Below, in pieces: positions 1 through 6,624 of a DNA stretch of 24,349 nucleotides; positions within the stretch are counted from its first letter, which is position 1; each line of letters starts with the position of its first letter. The stretch comes from an uncultured Bacteroidota bacterium (GTDB taxonomy: Bacteria; Bacteroidota; Bacteroidia; Chitinophagales; Chitinophagaceae): assembly GCA_903825065.1 (NCBI GenBank), contig CAIJZG010000263.1:1-24349 (forward strand), read 5' to 3'. Under the pieces are notes generated by a model. The model was given only the letters and a program-made list of their open reading frames with translations, did not search any database and was not told where the DNA came from. The position numbers and the translations under genes are program-made.

Positions 1-978
1 GATCCAGAAAGGGTGTCAATAGCCGTTCAGTTTCTAAATATTAGAATCCTAGGGCTCCCATTTTTATATGTATATCAAATGAGAAATGCCTTATTGGTTG
101 GCACTAATCAAACAAGATATTTGATTTTAGGTACTGCTACTGAGGCAGTTGTTAATGTGTTTTTTGATTATACTTTAATTTATGGCAAATTAGGATTACC
201 TCATTTGGGGTTTAATGGTGCTGCAATTGCCTCTATCATTTCTGAATTTGCAGGATTGCTTGTTTTATTTATGGTACTTCGATATAAAGGAATTAGCAAA
301 CAATTAAACCTTTTTAAATCCTGGAGTTTCGAAAAAACAAATAGTAAATTAATAATTATTCAATCAGCTCCATTAATTGCTCAACATGCTATTAGTATAA
401 TTAGTTGGGAGTTCTTTTATATTTTAATCGAACACCATGGGGCCAGGGATTTAGCAGTATCAAATACTATGCGAAATATGTTTGGCTTTTTTGGCTGCTT
501 TACTTGGGCTTTTGCGGCAACTGCTAATACAATGGTGAGTAATGTGATCGGTCAGAACAAACAGGAATTAGTAATGCCATTAATAAAAAAAATAATGGCT
601 TGGAGTGTGGGTTTTGCAAGTTTGGTTTGTTTGATTTTAAATTTATTTCCGCATGCTTTTTTATCCATTTATGGGCAGGGTGAAGATTTTATAAAAGCTG
701 GCATTCCAGTATTAAGGGTTGTTTCATTAGCATTAGTTCTAATGTCTGTTTCAGTTGTTTGGATGAATGCAGTAACAGGTTCTGGAAATTCGTCCATGAA
801 CCTTGCAACTGAATTTGTTGCTATTATTTTTTATTGCATTTATGTATATACTATTCTTGAAAAAATGCAATTACCAATCACCTGGGGTTGGGGTAGTGAG
901 TGGATTTATTGGACAACAATTCTAATCCCCTCTTTCTGGTATATGCAAAGTGGGAAGTGGAAAAAAATAAAAATTTAA
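1..978 (+). CDS. MATE family efflux transporter, C-terminal part (5' end cut by window)
   Basis: This is an inner-membrane transporter of the multidrug and toxin extrusion (MATE) type, which exports cationic or amphipathic compounds in exchange for Na+ or H+. The reading frame is open from base 1, so the true start lies upstream. About 325 residues are visible of the roughly 440-450 usual for the family, so about the first quarter is missing. The visible part has about eight hydrophobic segments. It carries MATE-like features such as 'RNALLVGTNQTRYLI' near its start, 'GFNGAAIASIISE', and later 'SNVIGQ' and 'VVWMNAVTGSGNSS'. The GTG at 13 is only an internal in-frame codon. The gene converges on the acyl-CoA-binding protein gene with 4 bp between the stop codons and no visible terminator. 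The substrate cannot be told from the sequence. The family call is fairly secure. Confidence 0.85.
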   Translation, partial: DPERVSIAVQFLNIRILGLPFLYVYQMRNALLVGTNQTRYLILGTATEAVVNVFFDYTLIYGKLGLPHLGFNGAAIASIISEFAGLLVLFMVLRYKGISKQLNLFKSWSFEKTNSKLIIIQSAPLIAQHAISIISWEFFYILIEHHGARDLAVSNTMRNMFGFFGCFTWAFAATANTMVSNVIGQNKQELVMPLIKKIMAWSVGFASLVCLILNLFPHAFLSIYGQGEDFIKAGIPVLRVVSLALVLMSVSVVWMNAVTGSGNSSMNLATEFVAIIFYCIYVYTILEKMQLPITWGWGSEWIYWTTILIPSFWYMQSGKWKKIKI

Positions 979-982
979 ATAA

Positions 983-1240
983 TTATCCTTTTAATTTATT
1001 TACTAAATCAATATAAGATTGCATTGCTTCTTCTTTACTTGTACCAATTAACTTAGCCCATGCTTCATGTTTGAATTTTGCTACAAAATCAAAAGGATTG
1101 GGAGGCCCAGATTCCTGCGTATCCCCTTCTGTTCCTTGTTTATAAAGGGCATAAAGTTTTAAAAGCGTTTCGTTATCTGGTTTTTCAGATAGTGTTTTAC
1201 TATTAATTATAGATTCTTGAAATAATTCTTGTAATCCCAT
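983..1240 (-). CDS. Acyl-CoA-binding protein (ACBP)
   Basis: This is a small cytoplasmic four-helix protein of 85 residues that binds long-chain acyl-CoA esters and so buffers or carries them for lipid metabolism. The length matches stand-alone ACBPs (about 86-90 residues). The family hallmarks are present in order: 'LLKLYALYKQGTEGD' (the YxxYKQxTxGD helix-2 motif that contacts CoA), a Pro/Phe-containing loop, 'KHEAWAKLIGTSKEEAM' (the KxxAWxxxxGxSxEEAM motif) and the C-terminal 'YIDLVNKLKG' helix. It is the last gene of a minus-strand run, 18 bp downstream of the RMDN-like TPR gene, so the two are probably co-transcribed. ACBPs are nearly universal in eukaryotes and patchy in bacteria. The family assignment is secure; the physiological role here is unknown. 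Confidence 0.93.
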   Translation of the reverse strand: MGLQELFQESIINSKTLSEKPDNETLLKLYALYKQGTEGDTQESGPPNPFDFVAKFKHEAWAKLIGTSKEEAMQSYIDLVNKLKG

Positions 1241-1258
1241 TTTCGATTTTTTAATTAT

Positions 1259-2011
1259 TTATTGAATATCGTTTAACATTTTCGATCCTTCTGCTTTAAT
1301 GGCAACATCATCTCCGGTTCGAATAGGTAATTTAACTAGTTTATTTAAAATTTCTATTGCCTGAGCTGGTCGATGATTATCTCGATAAGCTTTGGCAAGA
1401 TCAAGATAATTTAATGCAAAATAAGGATCCAAAATTCTACACTTTTCAAAATAAGTTATAGCTGAATCTAAATTGCCATTCGGCAAGCCTCCATAAAAGA
1501 GTTTCACAGCTATCTTTTTAAGACCAGAGAGATTAACCATTTCGTAATTCCATTTACCTAGACTGTAAGTTGCTTTGGCATGTTTTGGATTTAAAATAAT
1601 GGCTTTTTCATTAAAAGATTTTGCATCTTTTACAAATGCTACTATTTTCTTGTTTTCCGTTTCCACATCTGTCATTTTACCAGCTGCCATTCCCATTGCA
1701 TAATTTGCATCTGCATTATTTGGTTCAGTATCCAACGCTTTTTTTGCAAATGCCAGAGATGTTTCAAAATAAAGTCGTTTGTTATTTTTATCTAATTGCC
1801 TACCTCCTATAGAAGCGTTCAATTCCGATGCTTTAACAAGTGCTTTTACATTGGAGGGATCCAATTCTATAATTGATTTATATTTTTCAAGGGCTTCGGG
1901 TTCTTTAATTTGGCGTTCATAATTATCAGCTTCTTTTAATAAAACAGCAACATCTTGTGCCATACTAGCATAACAGAATGGAAGTAAAAAAAGAATGAAT
2001 AACCCTTTCAT
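1259..2011 (-). CDS. Secreted TPR protein resembling the RMDN/FAM82 family
   Basis: This is a 250-residue protein with an N-terminal signal peptide (hydrophobic core at residues 3-17, likely cleavage after 'YASMAQ' near residue 19), so the mature protein should be periplasmic. The rest is helical with tetratricopeptide-like pairs: residues 26-55 around 'ALEKYKSIIELDPSN', 85-105 'AKKALDTEPNNADANYAMG', 130-150 'KAIILNPKHAKATYSLG', and 185-225 'AITYFEKCRILDP'. The stretch 'GKWNYEMVNLSGLKKIAVKL' followed by a Gly/Pro loop, 'YFEKCRILDP' and a final 'LPIRTGDD' closely recalls the core of eukaryotic regulator of microtubule dynamics proteins (RMDN1-3). That is my recognition from memory of the family, not a search. 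It starts 10 bp after folB and ends 18 bp before the ACBP gene. The function in bacteria is not established. Confidence 0.8.
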   Translation of the reverse strand: MKGLFILFLLPFCYASMAQDVAVLLKEADNYERQIKEPEALEKYKSIIELDPSNVKALVKASELNASIGGRQLDKNNKRLYFETSLAFAKKALDTEPNNADANYAMGMAAGKMTDVETENKKIVAFVKDAKSFNEKAIILNPKHAKATYSLGKWNYEMVNLSGLKKIAVKLFYGGLPNGNLDSAITYFEKCRILDPYFALNYLDLAKAYRDNHRPAQAIEILNKLVKLPIRTGDDVAIKAEGSKMLNDIQ

Positions 2012-2021
2012 AAGTACAAAT

Positions 2022-2384
2022 TTAAATGTCGGATCTTTTTAATTGAAATTTCACACCAACATGTCCAATCAATTGATTGATGGGTGGATGCATTTTTTTA
2101 ATACTAAAATGAATAGATTGTAACGTTTCGTATTTTTCCATCATCTGATGGCAAAATTCCGTAGCAATTGTTTCCAATAGATCCGTTGGCAATTTCATTC
2201 GTTGAGAAATCAATTCATACACTTTACTATAGTCGATAGTTTCATCAATAGCATTTATAAATTTCTTATTAGGTTGATAATCTAAGTGGATATCCACAAG
2301 ATATTCATTACCCAATAATTTTTCTTCCTGAAAAAGACCATGATAGGCATAAAATTGAAGTTGTTCCAAATGTATTTGAATCAT
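2022..2384 (-). CDS. folB: Dihydroneopterin aldolase
   Basis: This enzyme converts 7,8-dihydroneopterin to 6-hydroxymethyl-7,8-dihydropterin plus glycolaldehyde in tetrahydrofolate synthesis; it is cytoplasmic and usually a homo-octamer. The 120-residue length is typical. Family landmarks are 'FYAYHGLFQEE' near residues 11-21, 'ETIDYSKVYELI' (the conserved DY pair), 'LLETIATEF', and the C-terminal 'IKKMHPPI' bearing the conserved lysine region. The frame is open 19 codons further upstream to 2441, but homologues begin at the 'MIQIHLEQL' used here, and a -7 promoter element ends 4 bp before this ATG, so the longer start would not be transcribed from it. It sits 62 bp downstream of trxB and 10 bp upstream of the TPR gene. 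No other folate genes are in the window. Confidence 0.92.
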   Translation of the reverse strand: MIQIHLEQLQFYAYHGLFQEEKLLGNEYLVDIHLDYQPNKKFINAIDETIDYSKVYELISQRMKLPTDLLETIATEFCHQMMEKYETLQSIHFSIKKMHPPINQLIGHVGVKFQLKRSDI

Positions 2385-2388
2385 ATTG

Positions 2389-2396
2389 CAAAAATA
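2389..2396 (-). promoter_or_regulatory. -7 promoter element of folB (possible leaderless start)
   Basis: Read on the minus strand this is TATTTTTG, a perfect match to the Bacteroidota -7 consensus TAnnTTTG. Only four bases (CAAT) separate it from the folB ATG, so transcription would begin at or very near the start codon. No good TTTG -33 element is seen 18-20 bp upstream, so this is tentative. Confidence 0.45.
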
Positions 2397-2446
2397 AAGG
2401 CGATAAGCTAAATGCCACCGCCTTAAATGAATTATTATCAAAACCC

Positions 2447-3394
2447 CTAAGCTAATCCCTCAGAAGTTAAATATCTTTCTGAATCGAGTGCAGCCATGCA
2501 GCCACTTCCAGCTGCTGTAACTGCCTGCCGATAATTTTTATCCTGAACGTCGCCTGCAGCAAAAACTCCAGGAATATTTGTTTTAGTAGTTCCTGGTATT
2601 GTTTTGATATATCCTGTTTCATCCATATCTATAAACCCTTTAAAAATTCCACTATTGGGCTCATGGCCAATAGCTACAAAAAAGCCACTAACAGGAATTT
2701 CTTGCTTGGTATTAGTATGTGTATTGTGTAAACGAATGGCTTCTACTTTATGTTCCCCAAGCACTTCATCTGTTACACTATTCCAATATACTTTAATATT
2801 TGGAGCATTTAAAACTCGATTCTGCATTACTTTACTGGCTCTCATCTGATCTTTTCGAACCACCATATGCACTGTCGAGCAAAGTTTTGAGAGATACAAA
2901 GCTTCTTCTGCTGCAGTATCACCCGCACCAACAATTGCCACTTCTTTTCCTTTAAAAAAGAAACCATCGCATACAGCACAGGCACTTACTCCAAAGCCGT
3001 TTAGTCTTTGTTCACTTTCCAGACCTAACCATTTAGCTGAAGCTCCGGTACAAATTATTACCGAATCAGCTTCTATCCACTTTTCCTCGTCAATTTCAAC
3101 TCGAAATGGGCGTTTGCTGAAATCTACTTTTGAAGCTATTCCATAACGAATATCTGCGCCCATGCGAACAGCTTGTTTTTCAAAGTCAATCATCATTTCA
3201 GGACCTTGAATTCCATCAGGGTATCCTGGATAATTTTCAACTTCAGTAGTAATAGTAAGTTGGCCGCCTGGTTGAATCCCCTGATACAAAACAGGCTTCA
3301 TATTTGCGCGAGCAGCATAAATAGCAGCTGTATAACCTGCCGGACCAGAACCAATTATTAAAACATGTACTTTTTCTATTGTTTCATTTGACAT
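2447..3394 (-). CDS. trxB: Thioredoxin-disulfide reductase
   Basis: This is a cytoplasmic flavoenzyme that uses NADPH to reduce thioredoxin. From the chosen ATG it has 315 residues, the usual length for low-molecular-weight bacterial TrxB. The domains in order are an FAD-binding dinucleotide fold with 'IIGSGPAGYTAAIYAA' (residues 13-28), 'QPGGQL', a redox-active disulfide 'CAVC' (Cys139 and Cys142), an NADPH-binding fold with 'GAGDTAAEEALYL', and the C-terminal FAD segment 'PGVFAAGDVQDKNYRQ'. The frame extends to a TTG at 3418, but 'MSNETIEKVHVLIIGSGPAG' at 3394 matches the normal N-terminus, and the likely promoter overlaps the TTG. It may head a run trxB-folB-TPR-ACBP, although folB has its own -7 element. 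Confidence 0.95.
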   Translation of the reverse strand: MSNETIEKVHVLIIGSGPAGYTAAIYAARANMKPVLYQGIQPGGQLTITTEVENYPGYPDGIQGPEMMIDFEKQAVRMGADIRYGIASKVDFSKRPFRVEIDEEKWIEADSVIICTGASAKWLGLESEQRLNGFGVSACAVCDGFFFKGKEVAIVGAGDTAAEEALYLSKLCSTVHMVVRKDQMRASKVMQNRVLNAPNIKVYWNSVTDEVLGEHKVEAIRLHNTHTNTKQEIPVSGFFVAIGHEPNSGIFKGFIDMDETGYIKTIPGTTKTNIPGVFAAGDVQDKNYRQAVTAAGSGCMAALDSERYLTSEGLA

Positions 3395-3415
3395 TTCTAC
3401 ATTATTTAAAACAAA

Positions 3416-3447
3416 CAAAATTAAATTCCCTTACTCAATTGATCAAT
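3416..3447 (-). promoter_or_regulatory. Predicted trxB promoter
   Basis: On the minus strand, ATTG (3444-3447) and TAATTTTG (3416-3423) are separated by 20 bp. The second is a perfect TAnnTTTG -7 element and the first is one base from the TTTG -33 element. The 5' leader would be about 15-17 nt before the ATG at 3394. The -33 element lies inside a perfect 12-bp palindrome (3437-3448). Confidence 0.5.
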
Positions 3448-3468
3448 TTCTTTGTACACAAAATTGAA

Positions 3469-4350
3469 TTATTTGGGGATAATCAAAATTTTATACTGGG
3501 CAGCATACCCACAAAATGCTCCGAGAGCACCATTATTAATGTTCCCTAACACTTTACCGGGAGATGAAAAAGGATTGCCGATAGATTGAAACGCATATTC
3601 CCAGGTACGCCAAAAATCATAAGTGGCTTTATCAATATCACATAACTTAATGGTTGCAGTATCCCCTTTTATAAAAAAGCCATAGTTAGCCATATCAATT
3701 TTTTGATTCCTATCTACTCCTTTATCAATTTGAATCGAATAGGTTTTTCCATCAACAATCTGGTCATCAAACACACTATTTAATCCTGGTAAAAATGGAC
3801 CCGCATTTTGTTTAGTAAAATATCTGATATAATTCCCAAGACCCGGAGGATCAGTAACAGTAGCCATAATAACTACTTGTGGTGAATCGGGGTAATTCTT
3901 CAATGGCTTCCACCAAATCGAGTCGATTTTTTTTGTCAGATCTGGAATCCCCGTTGATGCACTATACACTTGATTTAGATAAGTTATTTCCAATTGGTAT
4001 TGTTTACCCAAAGCGCCAGTTAAATAAGTTGAAGGTACTGATGGATCACAACTATAATAATAGACAAATCCTTTAGAGGCTGCTATTTTAAATTCTTTCA
4101 AAGGATAAGTCTTATATCCATCTGAAATTGTTACTGATGCATCATGAATAAAACTATTGTTTAGTACCGTTGAATCGATGGTAGCATAGTATCCTATTGA
4201 ACTGGAAAGAATAACCCTGGGTGGCAAATCATTTTCAATTTGTGCATCAACCACCAATTTTGAAGCTGAGGTATCAGTCTTTATGTTGATAGTCTTCTCG
4301 CATGATATTAATGCCAGAAGAAAAAAACATCTAAAAACTAATTTTTTCAT
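3469..4350 (-). CDS. DUF4249 family lipoprotein
   Basis: This is a predicted outer-envelope lipoprotein of 293 residues. The N-terminus is a lipoprotein signal peptide with the lipobox 'LISC', giving Cys17 as the acylated residue after cleavage. The following 'KLVVDAQIENDLPPRVILSS' and the Ig-like/beta-rich body with 'SVTISDGYKTYPL', 'YQLEITYLNQVYSASTGIP' and the C-terminal 'GKVLGNINNGALGAFCGYA' fit the DUF4249 family of Bacteroidota, whose members often sit beside a TonB-dependent receptor and are presumed accessory surface lipoproteins. Here no receptor gene is adjacent: upstream is rpoD with its own terminator and downstream is trxB with its own promoter, so it looks monocistronic. The biochemical role is unknown. 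The lipoprotein call is strong, and the family call good. Confidence 0.8.
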   Translation of the reverse strand: MKKLVFRCFFLLALISCEKTINIKTDTSASKLVVDAQIENDLPPRVILSSSIGYYATIDSTVLNNSFIHDASVTISDGYKTYPLKEFKIAASKGFVYYYSCDPSVPSTYLTGALGKQYQLEITYLNQVYSASTGIPDLTKKIDSIWWKPLKNYPDSPQVVIMATVTDPPGLGNYIRYFTKQNAGPFLPGLNSVFDDQIVDGKTYSIQIDKGVDRNQKIDMANYGFFIKGDTATIKLCDIDKATYDFWRTWEYAFQSIGNPFSSPGKVLGNINNGALGAFCGYAAQYKILIIPK

Positions 4351-4354
4351 GCTA

Positions 4355-4362
4355 CAAAGTTA
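4355..4362 (-). promoter_or_regulatory. -7 promoter element of the DUF4249 gene
   Basis: On the minus strand this is TAACTTTG, a perfect TAnnTTTG match, separated by four bases (TAGC) from the ATG at 4350. The spacing is identical to that at folB. No convincing -33 TTTG is present, so the call is tentative. Confidence 0.42.
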
Positions 4363-4413
4363 TAATGCAAAAACAATAAGAATTGTGAATTGTTTAATGC
4401 ATTATAAAACAAA

Positions 4414-4436
4414 ACCCCTCCAATTTATAGAGGGGT
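4414..4436 (-). terminator. Rho-independent terminator of rpoD
   Basis: Perfect 7-bp arms (ACCCCTC 4414-4420, GAGGGGT 4430-4436) with a 9-nt loop lie 23 bp beyond the rpoD stop codon. On the minus strand the stem is followed by TTTGTTTT, as expected for an intrinsic terminator. Confidence 0.8.
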
Positions 4437-4459
4437 CTGAATATATTTTTTGTTATTTT

Positions 4460-5317
4460 TTAACCTAAATAAGCTTTAAGGGCATTACTATACCGTGCTT
4501 TTTGAAGACGTTTAATTGCTCTTTCTTTAATCTGACGAATACGCTCTTTTGTAAGATCATACTTCTGTCCAATTTGCTCAATTGTAACTCCATTTTCTCC
4601 ATCCAAACCAAAATAGGCATTTACAATTTCAGCTTCACGTGGACTTAATGATTTTAAGACCCTACGAATTTCTTCTCTTAAGGAGTCTTTCATAACATCT
4701 TCGTCAGTATCATCACTACCTTCTAATAAATCACCCATTGCTACATCCTCAGCTTCATGAACCGGAGCATCTAAAGAAGTATGACGGGTATTTGATTGAA
4801 AAATATTATTGATTTCTGTTTCGCTCATTTCAAGAATCTCAGCAAGTTCTTCTGTAGAAGGCTCACGTTCATGTTCTTGTTCAAAAGCCATGTATGCTTT
4901 ATTGGCTTTATTATAGGTACCAATTTTGTTTTGTGGTAAGCGAACTAATCTGCCTTGTTCAGCTAAGGCCTGAAGAATTGATTGACGAATCCACCAAACA
5001 GCATAAGATATGAATTTGAAACCTTTTGTTTCGTCAAATCTTTGTGCAGCTTTAATTAATCCGAGATTTCCTTCATTAATCAAGTCACTCAATGAGAGAC
5101 CCTGATGTTGATATTGCTTAGCCACGGATACTACAAATCGCAAATTTGCTTGTACTAATTTATCCAAAGCCCTTTGATCCCCCATTTTAATTTTTTGAGC
5201 CAATGTGGTCTCTTCTTCTGGAGTGATCATCGGAATTTTAGAAATTTCCTGCAGATATTTTTCAACTGCCTGAGAATCGCGGTTGGTAATCTGGGTAGCA
5301 ATTTTGAGCTGCCTCAT
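4460..5317 (-). CDS. rpoD: Primary RNA polymerase sigma factor (sigma-70, short Bacteroidota type)
   Basis: This housekeeping sigma factor directs core RNA polymerase to promoters of most genes. The 285 residues lack region 1.1 and the long non-conserved insert of proteobacterial sigma-70, as is usual in Bacteroidota. Region 1.2 is at about 16-50, region 2 at 55-120 with 'LIKAAQRFDETKGFKFISYA' and 'WWIRQSI' (promoter -10 contacts and melting aromatics), region 3 at 125-200 and region 4 at 215-280 with the helix-turn-helix 'VTIEQIGQKYDLTKERIRQI'. The start 'MRQLKIATQITNRDSQAV' fits the family. It has its own terminator at 4414-4436 and probably a promoter at 5418-5425 that gives a leader of roughly 95 nt. 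The promoter elements elsewhere in this window are of the unusual type recognised by this sigma class. Confidence 0.96.
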   Translation of the reverse strand: MRQLKIATQITNRDSQAVEKYLQEISKIPMITPEEETTLAQKIKMGDQRALDKLVQANLRFVVSVAKQYQHQGLSLSDLINEGNLGLIKAAQRFDETKGFKFISYAVWWIRQSILQALAEQGRLVRLPQNKIGTYNKANKAYMAFEQEHEREPSTEELAEILEMSETEINNIFQSNTRHTSLDAPVHEAEDVAMGDLLEGSDDTDEDVMKDSLREEIRRVLKSLSPREAEIVNAYFGLDGENGVTIEQIGQKYDLTKERIRQIKERAIKRLQKARYSNALKAYLG

Positions 5318-5417
5318 AGTTTGTAATTAGCTTAATTAATGTAAAACAGAGAAAAAGCTGCAATTGTTTTACAATCAATAATTTACTAACAATATCAACA
5401 GCCTTTTTCAGAGCCTG

Positions 5418-5425
5418 CAAAAGTA
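5418..5425 (-). promoter_or_regulatory. -7 promoter element upstream of rpoD
   Basis: On the minus strand this is TACTTTTG, a perfect TAnnTTTG element, 100 bp upstream of the rpoD ATG. No clear -33 TTTG is found at 18-20 bp spacing. Apart from this and the -7-like sequence near the aldolase gene, I see no further gene in the divergent 5318-5568 region. Confidence 0.4.
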
Positions 5426-5554
5426 AGAAAAAGCAAGCTAAAAAGGTAGCATTTGTGGAAAAACTTACTAAAATGGGCAAAATACATTCTTTGAACACCA
5501 TAAATGAGGATAAAATTAGATGAATCTTGAAGTACAAAAAGGACGATTTCGTTT

Positions 5555-5562
5555 TATCTTCG
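5555..5562 (+). promoter_or_regulatory. Possible -7 element of the threonine aldolase gene
   Basis: TATCTTCG differs by one base from TAnnTTTG and ends six bases before the ATG at 5569. This places the transcription start at or next to the start codon, as at folB and the DUF4249 gene. The -33 element is not recognisable. Confidence 0.3.
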
Positions 5563-5568
5563 CCCAAT

Positions 5569-6582
5569 ATGATTGATTTTAGGTCTGATACAGTAACCCA
5601 ACCAACCCAATTGATGCGAGAAGCTATGATGCAGGCTAAAATTGGGGATGATGTTTTTGGTGAAGATCCCTCTGTAAATGAGTTAGAAAGAATGTCCGCA
5701 TCCCTTTTTGGAATGGAATCTGCTATTTTTTGCCCTAGTGGTACCATGACTAATCAAATAGCAATTAAATGCCATACACAACCAGGCGATGAAGTGATTT
5801 GTGATGTTTTATCACATGTTTATATTTATGAAGGGGGTGGAATTGCAGCAAATGCTCATTCATCCGTAAAACTACTTCAAGGTGAGAGAGGAAAGATAAA
5901 CGCTGAAATGGTAATCAACGCGATTAATCCTGATGATATCCATAAACCCCAAAGTCGTTTGGTTTCATTGGAAAACACTACAAATAGAGGTGGCGGAAGT
6001 TGCTATAATTTTACTGATATTCAATCAATTAGAGAAGTCTGCTCTACTTATGGATTAGGATTACACCTCGACGGTGCAAGGTTATTTAATGCTTTAATAG
6101 CTAAAAAAGAAAACCCAAAACAATATGGGGAAGTATTTGATTCCATTTCTATTTGTTTAAGTAAAGGTCTGGGAGCACCGGTAGGATCTTTATTACTTGG
6201 GAAAACCGATTTCATAAAAAAGGCAAAGCGTGTACGAAAGTTATTTGGAGGAGGGATGCGTCAGGCAGGTTTTCTTGCTGCAGCTGGAATTTATGCATTA
6301 AATCATCATATCGACAGATTAGAGCAAGATCATCAGCATACGAAATTGATTGAATCTGCCTTAATGAAGAAAGATTTTGTGGGAGGCATTTTAGCTGTTG
6401 AAACAAATATTTTGATTTTTGAAGTGAAAGGAAAATATACAGCACCAATACTTTCTGCTATATTAAAAGAAAGAGGTATTTTAGCAATCTCAATCTCCCC
6501 CACTCAAATTCGGTTTGTATTACACTTAGATGTAACACCTGATCAGGTGCAGCAAACTATTGATATTATTGAAAAGCTTTAA
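5569..6582 (+). CDS. ltaE: Low-specificity L-threonine aldolase
   Basis: This is a PLP-dependent fold-type I enzyme that cleaves L-threonine or L-allo-threonine to glycine and acetaldehyde; it is cytoplasmic. The product has 337 residues, typical for the family. Visible landmarks are the N-terminal 'MIDFRSDTVTQPT', 'GDDVFGEDPSVNELE', 'PSGTMTNQIA', His83 in 'LSHVYIYEGGG' (stacks on PLP), Asp168 and Arg171 in 'LHLDGARLFNA', and the PLP lysine Lys199 in 'SICLSKGLGAPVGS'. The frame runs upstream to a TTG at 5527, but the ATG at 5569 matches the family N-terminus. It leads a plus-strand run with pgi (42 bp downstream) and the GNAT gene. 'Beta-eliminating lyase' is the broader annotation. The enzyme class is secure; its exact substrate preference is inferred. 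Confidence 0.93.
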   Translation: MIDFRSDTVTQPTQLMREAMMQAKIGDDVFGEDPSVNELERMSASLFGMESAIFCPSGTMTNQIAIKCHTQPGDEVICDVLSHVYIYEGGGIAANAHSSVKLLQGERGKINAEMVINAINPDDIHKPQSRLVSLENTTNRGGGSCYNFTDIQSIREVCSTYGLGLHLDGARLFNALIAKKENPKQYGEVFDSISICLSKGLGAPVGSLLLGKTDFIKKAKRVRKLFGGGMRQAGFLAAAGIYALNHHIDRLEQDHQHTKLIESALMKKDFVGGILAVETNILIFEVKGKYTAPILSAILKERGILAISISPTQIRFVLHLDVTPDQVQQTIDIIEKL

Positions 6583-6624
6583 AAGAATTTGATTATCCAT
6601 TATCCGTATAGAAATAGAATAGAT

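Noticed and set aside
5262..5747. Open frame of 161 codons on the minus strand across the rpoD 5' end and the aldolase 5' end
   Set aside because: It overlaps two well-supported genes and their promoter region, its product resembles no protein family, and the rpoD start and aldolase start are both certain.
6212..6448. Minus-strand frame inside the threonine aldolase gene
   Set aside because: It is an antisense shadow of a conserved coding region with no promoter or family resemblance. The same reasoning removes the other antisense or frame-shifted frames inside pgi, trxB, nuoJ, nuoL, nuoM and the hypothetical gene after nuoN.
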